Part shown: piece after piece, positions 55,003 through 64,000 of the stretch
Layout of the letters: the number at the start of each line of letters is the position of its first letter
Numbering within the stretch: position 1 is the stretch's first letter
NCBI GenBank assembly: GCA_019096065.1
Contig: JAGUCH010000003.1
Span: 2,418,001 to 2,482,000 of the forward strand
Direction: 5' to 3'
DNA length: 64,000 nucleotides
Origin: Paracyclopina nana
Taxonomy: Eukaryota > Arthropoda > Copepoda > Cyclopoida > Cyclopettidae
Program-made: the position numbers and the translations under genes
Notes under the pieces: generated by a model
What the model saw: only the letters and a program-made list of their open reading frames with translations
The model's database searches: none
Told to the model about the DNA's origin: nothing

Positions 55003-58000
55003 TTAGCAGGCAGTTTGGAAGTATCGGAGCTTGAAACCCAAAGATTTGGCACCATCAGTCATAGCTCCAGTGTTTTCATAGGAGTTGGCCAAAAACTCGA
55101 GTCTGAATGGCATGCTCTTGGCTGAAAAGCGAACGAGTCAATTTTCTATTTTAAACACGTACCCCTGTAACTCACAGCAAATTGTTGCAGATGTCTGGGT
55201 TCCAACCTTGGTAATAAGACCCTTTCCTTGACCACACCTCTTTTGGGGCAGAATGCTAGCAGGAGTGGCTGCGGTCTTTTTGGAAGCTCCTGGAATAATC
55301 AGGCAATCGTAGGAAAGTCCCTTGCCATCTGCTCCATAGTGGCAGCAGACTTCTCCCTAAAAAACGAATATTATAATCTAACATTAACCCTAGGGCAATT
55401 TTCTTTTTCACCTTGGTGACACCTGCAGCAATGTTGGTGGCGATGGTCAAGTGGACATCCGCATCTGCATCTGCAGAAAAACAGATTCTGCAGTTGTTCA
55501 GTTCCCTCCTTTGAAAACATAAAAAATCAAGTTAAAAAGGTAATAATAAGTGGGGGGGCTTTTTAATGCACCTAATGCACGCCGTTTGCTTTTGGCTGGC
55601 TAAATGCCTTCCACCATCCCAGTTGAAGCTCTTGATGTAGCCAGTGCCAGAGTTGCCAAAATGCCACTGATCACAACCTGATGGTGGCAAGTTGTCATCG
55701 AAGCACGAGATTTGAGTCACTTTGATGCTGAACGTGCGAGCGGCAGCAGAAGTCACTCCAGTCAATGCCTGGCCAATGACAAAGTCCATGTAGATGCAAT
55801 CTTGCTCCATCTCAACATACACTATGAAGCAACAGTAGAGAATATTCAAAATAAGCCGTGGAACATTATATACCATGCTCTCCAGTCATGGTGCCGCAAA
55901 TAATTGGGATGTTGTCTTGGTTTCCAATCATGAACTTGTCTGTGGAGCATTCTCCAGCTTGGGAGATTGCTTGTCCACCTGGAAGATTGGCATAGCCATT
56001 CAACATTTTGGTGGTGGATGCTGAATCTGTTGAAGGGCCAGTGATGACAAAAGAGTCGAAATCCAGTCGAATCTACGAAATGAACAAGTGAAAGCAAGCA
56101 ATTCTGGGGAATAGGCCGTTCCATTACCTTGCAAATGTCTGAGCCGGATTTGCACACAGTTGTTCTGCAATTTCCTTGAGGCAAAGCAGTGGTGGACTCA
56201 AAATAGGAGGTATTTTCCGAAATGGTTTTGCCGCATCCGAAAGAGACTAAAAACAAAAAAAAAATATCCCAGCTCAAGTGAAACTGCAACGGTTCAGCAC
56301 ATCTGGTTAATAATTCCATGCGCAATGCAAATTCAGTTCAGAGGCTTCCGCAAGCCTTATTCTTATGAACTTTTCCAGTAGGATCACGTCGAAAAGTTCT
56401 TTATCTAACCATCTAGCATCTTTTCAATACTTAAAAATCTCATTAATAATGTACAATGCAATTCTAACTTGAGAAACTTGCGAAAAATATAAATGAAGAA
56501 CTTAAAATGAGAAAGACAGACAACTTTCAGCAAACCAATTGCGCGATCTGAACTTGTTATGATTTTCAAACTTCTTTTAAAAGGTAGCATCATGACTCTC
56601 ATACAATTTAGAATTCCATTCCCTTGATGAAAGGCTTTTGTGCCACTTTTGGTAGCTTCAAATTCTCTTACACGATGCAAGTTATTGATCTATAGTAATA
56701 AGGTGAGCACAGTCTGACAGAGCTCAGTGAGCTGTGGTAGGCTTCAAGAAAAAATTTCAATAGAATTCTGTGGATTTCACTTCCAAAAATTTCCATAATC
56801 CGCCTTAAATTAATAAAAAGTGCCCAAATCGCATGCTTTTTTTAAAAAGACAGAACTTATCTAGGAGCTCTGTTGAAAACGCGTGAGATTAGCCCGCTTG
56901 CTTCCATGTCACGCGCTATGTAGTAAGAACAACTAGCGCCACCTAGGCTAAGACAAACAGATTTGGTGATTTTAGCAAGCAAAACTTGCGTCAAGAATTC
57001 ACTTACGCGACCCCCTGACACGATGTAGATTAGATAGAGAATAACAATCAAATTACATAGTGAATTGGTTTTTACTGTGACTGGCACTTTAAGCAAATTG
57101 GATCACTTTACTCTGGCTCATTTCAGATACGATTATTTAGGGCCCATACTAAATACTGCCCACGATCGCGCACTATCGCGCACTATCGCGCACAATCGCG
57201 CACAATCGCGCACAATCGCGCACAAACGCGCAACTACTAAAAACTGCCCATGGATCAAAACGCGCACAAACGCGCACAAACGCGCACAATCTTAATACTG
57301 CCCAGAGATGATAATTAAGAGATAAAAAAAGAATAAGAGTAGAAATACAAAAATGAGTCATTTACTCACTTCTGAGACTTGACTCAGTATTCTTGACCCA
57401 ATGCTGATTTTTGCTGAGAATTTGAGGCACCTGAGTCAACCCCAACCTGTAGATTAAGCAAGGATCTACAAAATCCGTTTTTTGGCTGCCCTGAAACGTC
57501 TACAGTAGTACTTTTTTTCAGCTAAGAGCAGTCTCAGCATTCTTGACCCTTTGCTGAGCTCTGCTGAAAATTTGAGGCAGCTGAGTCAATTTTAAGGGCC
57601 GATTTCAGGAGTACCAACAAGCTGCTAACTCTTGCCCATGTACTAATAGTTGACCAGCATAAAGTAGAAATACAAAAATGAGTCATTTACTCACTTCTGA
57701 GACCTGACTCAGTATTCTTGACCCAATGCTGATTTTTGCTGAGAATTTGAGGCACCTGAGTCAACCCCAACCTGTAGATTAAGCAAGGATCTACAAAATC
57801 CGTTTTTTGGCTGCCCTGAAACGTCTACAGTAGTACTTTTTTTCAGCTAAGAGCAGTCTCAGCATTCTTGACCCTTTGCTGAGCTCTGCTGAAAATTTGA
57901 GGCAGCTGAGTCAATTTTAAGGGCCGATTTCAGGAGTACCAACAAGCTGCTAACTCCTGCACATGTACTAATAGTTGACCAGCATAAAATAGAAATACAA

Positions 58001-61000
58001 AAATGAGTCATTTACTCACTTCTGAGACCTGACTCAGTATTCTTGACCCAATGCTGATTTTTGCTGAGAATTTGAGGCACCTGAGTCAACCCCAACCTGT
58101 AGATTAAGCAAGGATCTACAAAATCCGTTTTCTGGCTGCCCTGAAACGTCCACAGTAGTACTTTTTTTCAGCTAAGTGCAGTCTCAGCATTCTTGACCCT
58201 TTGCTGAGCTCTGCTGATAATTTGAGGCAGCTGAGTCAATTTTAAGGGCCGATTTTAGGAGTATCAACAAATTGCTAAGAAAAGCCCATGTACTGAAAGT
58301 TGACCAGCATAAAATGGAAATACACCTGACTCAGCATTCTTGACCCATTGCTGAGTTTTGCTGAGAATTTGAGGTACCTGAGTCAACCCCAACCTGTAGA
58401 TTAAGCAAGGATCTACAAAATCCGTTTTTTGGCTTCCCTGAAACGTCCACAGTAGTACTTTTTTTCAGCTATGAGCAGTCTCAGCATTCTTGACCCTTTG
58501 CTGAGCTCTGCTGAAAATTTGAGGCAGCTGAGTCAATTTTAAGGGCCGATTTCTGGAGTACCAACAAGCTGCTAACTCCTGCCCATGCACAGTGTACTCC
58601 TTAGCAGCCGAAAATTCGCATTCAATTCTTTTTCGTCAAACGGTCTAGGCCTAAAAATAGGCCTCCGAAAACTTGAAACTTCATTAAACTAATTTTGTTC
58701 TGATCAATTTTTAGATGGTTTTTTGGTAAGTTGAGAGTCAAAAATTCAGCTTTTTTAACATTTTTGGTGAGCTTCATCAAGCTCAACCCCCCCAAAAGAA
58801 GGCCTAAAATTCAGGTATTTTCACACCCTTGCTTTGCTTCCCCGGATCAATTCGTTTTGACAATTTTGGTGAAATTAGACAGAAATCATGCTAATGGATC
58901 CTTCAAAATTGGTTTTAAGTGCTACTTTTTGCTACTTGACTAGGAAAAGTTGCATGAAGTCAGAGGTTGAGTAGCTATTTTTTATTTACAAATTTTCCGT
59001 CAAATCGAGTCAGCTGAGTTGATTCGCACAAAATCCAAAATAAAAAAGCACAAAATCACTTAAAAATGACTTAATTTCCACTTTTTCCTTATTTCCGATT
59101 GACATTTAACTAATAACCGCCCTTAATTGATGCAGAATTAACCTATTTTCTTGCTTGTCTTAAAATGCGAATTTTCGGCTAGCATCTGCCCCACTGTGCC
59201 ATGTACTAATAGTTAACCAGCATAAAGTAGAAATACAAAAATGAGTCATTTACTCACTTCTGAGACCTGACTCAGCATTCTTGACCCATTGCTGAGTTTT
59301 GCTGAGAATTTGAGGTACCTGAGTCAACCCCAACCTGTAGATTAAGCAAGGATCTACAAAATCCGTTTTTTGGCTGCCCTGAAACGTCCACAGTAGTACT
59401 TTTTTTCAGCTAAGAGCAGTCTCAGCATTCTTGACCCAATGCTGAGTTTTGCTGAGAATTTGAGGTACCTGAGTCAACCCCAACCTGTAGATTAAGCAAG
59501 GATCTACAAAATCCGTTTTTTGGCTGCCCTGAAAAGTCCACAGTAGTACTTTTTTTCAGCTAAGAGCAGTCTCAGCATTCTTGACCCTTTGCTGAGCTCT
59601 GCTGATAATTTGAGGCAGCTGAGTCAATTTTAAGGGCCGATTTCAGGAGTACCAACAAGCTGCTAACTTCTGCCCATGTACTAATAGTTGGCCAGCATAA
59701 AGTAGAAATACAAAAATGAGTCATTTACTCACTTCTGAGACTTGACTCAGCATTTTTGTATTTTTGTATTTCTATTTTATGCCTGTAAACTTTCAGTACA
59801 TGGGCTTTACTTAGCAATTGTTGATACTCCTAAAATCGGCCCTTAAAATTGACTCAGCTGCTTCAAATTTTCAGCAGAGCTCAGCAAAGGGTCAAGAATG
59901 CTGAGACTGCACTTAGCTGAAAAAAAGTACTACTGTGGACGTTTCAGGGCAGCCAAAAAACGGATTTTGTAGATCCTTGCTTAATCTACAGGCTGGGGTT
60001 GACTCAGGTACTTCAAATTCTCAGCAAAACTCAGCATTGGGTCAAGAATGCTGAGTCAGGTCTCAGAAGTGAGTAACTGACTCATTTTTGTATTTCCATT
60101 TTATGCCTGTCAACTTTCAGTACATGGGCAGAAGTTAGCAGCTTGTTGGTATTCCTAAAATCGGCCCTTAAAATTGACTCAGGTACCTAAAATTTTCAGC
60201 AGAGCTCAGCAAAGGGTCAAGAATGCTGAGACTGCACTTAGCTGAAAAAAAGTACTACTGTGGACGTTTCAGGGCAGCCAAAAAACGGATTTTGTAGATC
60301 TTTGCCTAATCTACAGGTTGGGGTTGACTCAGGTACCTCAAATTCTCAGCAAAACTCAGCATTGGGTCAAGAATGCTGAGTCAAGTCTCAGAAGTGAGTA
60401 AATGACTCATTTTTGTATTTCTACTTTATGCTGGTCACCTATTAGTACATGGGCTTTACTTAGCAATTTGTTGGTACTCCTGAAATCGGCCCTTAAAATT
60501 GACTCAGCTGCCTCAAATTTTCAGCAGAGCTCAGCAAAGGGTCAAGAATGCTGAGACTGCACTTAGCTGAAAAAAAGTACTACTGTGGACGTTTCAGGGC
60601 AGCCAAAAAACGGATTTTGTAGATCCTTGCTTAATCTACAGGTTGGGGTTGACTCAGGTGCCTCAAATTCTCAGCAAAACTCAGCATTGGGTCAAGAATG
60701 CTGAGTCAGGTCTCAGAAGTGAGTAACTGACTCATTTTTGTATTTCCATTTTATGCCTGTCAACTTTCAGTACATGGGCAGAAGTTAGCAGCTTGTTGGT
60801 ATTCCTAAAATCGGCCCCTAAAATTGACTCAGCTGCCTCAAATTTTCAGCAGAGCTCAGCAAAGGGCCAAGAATGCTGAGACTGCACTTAGCTGAAAAAA
60901 AGTACTACTGTGGACGTTTCAGGGCAGCCAAAAAACGGATTTTGTAGATCCTTGCTTAATCTACAGGTTGGGGTTGACTCAGGTACCTCAAATTCTCAGC

Positions 61001-63708
61001 AAAACTCAGCATTGGGTCAAGAATGCTGAGTCAGGTCTCAGAAGTGAGTAACTGACTCATTTTTGTATTTCCATTTTATGCCTGTCAACTTTCAGTACAT
61101 GGGCTTTACTTAGCAATTTGTTGATACTCCTAAAATCGGCCCTTAAAATTGACTCAGCTGCCTCAAATTTTCAGCAGAGCTCAGCAAAGGGCCAAGAATG
61201 CTGAGACTGCACTTAGCTGAAAAAAAGTACTACTGTGGACGTTTCAGGGCAGCCAGAAAACGGATTTTGTAGATCCTTGCTTAATCTACAGGCTGGGGTT
61301 GACTCAGGTACCTAAAATTTTCAGCAGAGCTCAGCAAAGGGTCAAGAATGCTGAGACTGCACTTAGCTGAAAAAAAGTACTACTGTGGACGTTTCAGGGC
61401 AGCCAAAAAACGGATTTTGTAGATCTTTGCCTAATCTACAGGTTGGGGTTGACTCAGGTACCTCAAATTCTCAGCAAAACTCAGCATTGGGTCAAGAATG
61501 CTGAGTCAAGTCTCAGAAGTGAGTAAATGACTCATTTTTGTATTTCTACTTTATGCTGGTCACCTATTAGTACATGGGCTTTACTTAGCAATTTGTTGGT
61601 ACTCCTGAAATCGGCCCTTAAAATTGACTCAGCTGCCTCAAATTTTCAGCAGAGCTCAGCAAAGGGTGAAGAATGCTGAGACTGCACTTAGCTGAAAAAA
61701 AGTACTACTGTGGACGTTTCAGGGCAGCCAAAAAACGGATTTTGTAGATCCTTGCTTAATCTACAGGTTGGGGTTGACTCAGGTACCTCAAATTCTCAGC
61801 AAAACTCAGCATTGGGTCAAGAATGCTGAGTCAGGTCTCAGAAGTGAGTAACTGACTCATTTTTGTATTTCCATTTTATGCCTGTCAACTTTCAGTACAT
61901 GGGCTTTACTTGGCAATTTGTTGATGCTCCTAAAATCGCAGTATTTAATAGTCATTTTGTTGATCCTTTTGAATATACAGGTTGGGGTTGACTCAGGCGC
62001 CCTTAACTCAAAAATATGAGTTTCTTATCATTTTTGGGCAGTATTTAGTATTTGCGCGTTTGGGTGCGATAGTGCGCGTTCGTGCACGTTCGTGCGCGTT
62101 TGCGCGCGATTGTGGGCAGTATTTAGTATATACGATTATTTAGCGATATTTTGCCTGAGCTGTGACCAAAATTCCTTTTTTAAAAACGTAGTTTCATAAT
62201 TTTCATGCATTCTGCCTAACCTTTCCAAATGTTTAGCTAAGATTTTGTTGTACAACAACATTACATATTGTAATGGTTTTTGAAGATGTTAACCATTTTT
62301 AACGAATTGGATAACGTTACCCTTGTTTACAACAAAATAACCATGTGAAAAGAAGTTGTAATGATGTGATTTATGTGGCTTATCCAAATTCTATGTGACT
62401 TTTCTTAGGCTTGAGTAACTTCACATTTTTTACACTACTGTAATACGATTTACTCGTGATAAAATTAAGTTTCCGACTCAGCTTTTTTATGTAGCAGTTC
62501 TTTCAAAGCAATTTAGAGGATATTAAACATTCTATATTCTGTAATACGATTTCTTCGTGTCATAATTCAGTTTACCGATCCGACTCAGCACTTTTATATC
62601 ACATTTCTTTCAATTTCAATTTGGGGGATATTAAATACTTAATGGCCCTGGAATCAAATTTGGCAGCCCGGTGACTTCATGAAAACACTCAAAAATCGTA
62701 TTGAAGAGTATAAAAAAGCATACACCGGGCTAGGGAACATACAATGGGGCTGTTAAAAAGCCGACCTCTGATTCTAACAATGTAAAACGCTCGTAAAATT
62801 ACAGCCCTCGCAAGCTTGGTCTAGTAAAGCTGTACTCGTTTCCTCTTTAACGGCCCTACTTTGTGTTCCCCAGCTCGATATAAATAAAATTGTCACTTTT
62901 GTTTTAATTATTTCTACTGATATTTTTAGAGGTAGAGATTTTTTTAAAAATTACTTTAGACTTCATGCTTGGATCCATAATTAATGCGAGGACTTTTTTT
63001 CAGACATACCCTCGGTAAGTAGACTTTTTGTCAGCAGAATTTTTGACACTTTTTGAAACTAGACATTGTGCAAGTAGGCTTTTTGGAATGAGACTTTCTG
63101 CTGCCAAGACCTGCAAAAGTCACCTTTACCCACATATATTAGGATGATGAATTTTGGGTTCATAACCAAAATATTGTATGTGCAGCAATATTTTTTGAAG
63201 CATGTATTTTTAATAGTATGCTGATATACTTACAAACACAGCATACTCCAAATCCAGAGGCGCAAGAGCCTCCTTTGGTACCACCCTTGCTTGAGCACTC
63301 TTCTCTGAAATAAGGTGGAAATGTATAAAAATGCAATTAATCATCGGACTGAATTATGATGTGATCTACGTGGTATAGCAAGTTCCATTTTTGGAGCCAC
63401 TTGTGACTTGGCAGGGGTCATTGGGGAACCGAACGACTTGAAATACAGGCACTGCAAGAAAAAATCAAACTTTAGAGGTCTTTCTAATTATGTCAGTAGA
63501 TTGAGTGAATATGTACGGAGTTTCCCAGCTCGCGAAGGCTTGTCAGCATTTTCTGAGGATGCTTTGGCTCCAAGGATGAAACAACAGACTACTGCTGTGC
63601 TCCATTTAATGGATGGCGCCTGGAAAAAATAAAAACATTGTTCGCTGCACTAAAAAAAGTCCTAATTTTCACAAAGTTGAAATGGTCATTCTACTTTGCT
63701 AGTACCAT
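55003..63708 (-). CDS. Secreted CUB-like, Cys-rich protein
   Basis: Ten minus-strand coding exons fit in frame: 63708-63706, 63619-63517, 63451-63370, 63304-63234, 56246-56128, 56072-55874, 55821-55572, 55508-55412, 55356-55176, 55121-55003 (407 residues). The first exon holds only the ATG. Exon 2 supplies a signal peptide (AVVCCFILGAKA). Exons 3-4 encode an N-terminal Cys-rich motif (TEEECSSKGG..GFGVCC). The rest is CUB-like sequence of the kind expanded in arthropods (e.g. SGCDQWHFGNSGTGYIKSFN, GEVCCHYG). The product is presumably extracellular; ligand unknown. Intron 4 is about 7.0 kb, against 50-150 for the rest, because of a large foldback-type element. A TATA box lies 63 bases upstream of the ATG. 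Confidence 0.88.
56247..57126. other. Left part of the 7-kb intron of the CUB-like gene
   Basis: About 880 AT-rich bases between exon 5 and the foldback-type element. No gene, RNA or clear repeat is seen. Confidence 0.45.
57141..62129. mobile_element. Second foldback-type long inverted-repeat element (about 5.0 kb)
   Basis: The ends share inverted ATACTAAATACTGCCCAC followed by CGCGCAC-type short tandem repeats, and both sides carry the direct repeat ATACGATTATTTAG (57127-57140 and 62130-62143). Inside, units of about 324 bp run forward from about 57350 to 59755 and then inverted to about 61930, giving a giant hairpin with a small loop near 59755. There is no transposase. Modules are well conserved and the left arm is split by a 611-bp MITE. 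The exact outermost bases are uncertain by about five. Confidence 0.85.
58588..59198. mobile_element. Transib-like MITE (611 bp) nested in the foldback-type element
   Basis: The ends are CACAGTG / CACTGTG followed, after about 12 bases, by inverted AGCCGAAAATTCGCATT. A 5-bp target duplication CCATG flanks it (58583-58587 and 59199-59203), and uninterrupted sibling units give the empty site. CACAGTG-type ends plus a 5-bp duplication are the Transib signature, the superfamily ancestral to RAG1. Non-coding. Confidence 0.85.
62440..62640. repeat. Imperfect tandem duplication of about 100 bp
   Basis: Two adjacent copies begin GTAATACGATTT and continue through CCGACTCAGC and TTCTTTCAA to GGATATTAAA. 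They are diverged. They lie in the same intron, outside the foldback-type element. Confidence 0.7.
62726..62878. mobile_element. Small diverged inverted-repeat element
   Basis: The left GGCTAGGGAACATACAATGG and right-end complement GAGCTGGGGAACACAAAGTA are imperfect inverted repeats of about 35 bases, roughly 150 bases apart. No convincing target duplication was found. Confidence 0.45.
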
Positions 63709-63770
63709 TTTGTGTTCTGTAAGCTTCAGAGTTTTCTCAAGACTAGGCGCATATGCGACTTGCACGCTAG

Positions 63771-63778
63771 TTTTTATA
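63771..63778 (-). promoter_or_regulatory. TATA box candidate of the CUB-like gene
   Basis: TATAAAAA on the minus strand, 63 bases upstream of the start codon. It places the transcription start about 30 bases before the ATG, so the first exon would be very short. Confidence 0.6.
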
Positions 63779-63780
63779 CC

Positions 63781-64000
63781 GATGATCATTTGGAAAATCG
63801 TGAAAATGGAACCTGTCCACGATGCGCTTGATAAGCATCCGATGGAACGGGCCCTCATCATCTGCATTGCTAGATTTACCGTTACGCTATAAGGTGTTAA
63901 ATTATTATACTTCAGATCCTTGAATATAGCATTGATTTCGGAAAATTAAGAATTTTTTTCAAAAATTACTCTAGAGCTGAATAATGCAGTGAATAGGAAA
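63781..64000. other. Right edge of the window
   Basis: No gene that I can support. The open frame on the plus strand here is antisense to the CUB-like gene's promoter and shows no recognisable domain. Confidence 0.4.

Noticed and set aside
62449-62640. Possible small RNA gene in the repeated GTAATACGATTT segment
   Set aside because: The two copies are simple tandem duplicates without a foldable conserved core or Pol III signals.

Overview
This window looks like nuclear DNA of an arthropod, most likely a crustacean. Genes carry many short introns (mostly 50-80 bp, GT-AG). They include animal one-copy genes (FIG4, THNSL1, PDIA4/ERp72, RBM17, AHCY, OTUD6B) and an arthropod-style secreted CUB-like protein. 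Kynureninase and 3-hydroxyanthranilate dioxygenase are both present, a pathway branch missing from Drosophila. Exon models were made by hand from splice signals, reading frame and family knowledge; no search was run. The species is inferred, not shown.

Layout. 1-9308: a minus-strand BEL/Pao LTR retrotransposon with an open gag-pol frame, a further downstream frame that runs off the left edge, and its 5' LTR with primer site. 9306-20000: FIG4 (minus) between two copies of a terminal-inverted-repeat element. The second copy is a nest holding two hAT-like MITEs and a non-coding LTR element. 20107-27160: a carbohydrate sulfotransferase (minus), phosphotriesterase-related genes (a spare 5' cassette, an intact gene, a decayed tandem copy) and a C2H2 zinc-finger gene. 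27215-33097: THNSL1 (minus) with the whole PDIA4-like gene nested on the opposite strand in its largest intron. 33673-41250: RBM17 (minus), a hAT-like MITE, a Myb/SANT-like gene, a head-to-head pair of low-complexity Asn-rich genes, and AHCY (minus). 42208-53224: kynureninase (minus, with a tRNA-Ala in an intron) and HAAO (plus), head to head. They are now separated by a 7.0-kb foldback-type element. 53508-63708: OTUD6B, then a CUB-like secreted protein gene (minus) whose 7-kb intron holds a second, 5.0-kb foldback-type element, itself split by a Transib-like MITE.

How the genes relate. KYNU makes 3-hydroxyanthranilate and HAAO consumes it, so the divergent pair encodes consecutive steps of tryptophan-to-quinolinate/NAD metabolism. 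Without the foldback insertion the two start codons would lie about 0.6 kb apart. Most other neighbours show no shared pathway. Intergenic space and the few long introns are dominated by non-autonomous inverted-repeat elements, whose target duplications can often be read directly.
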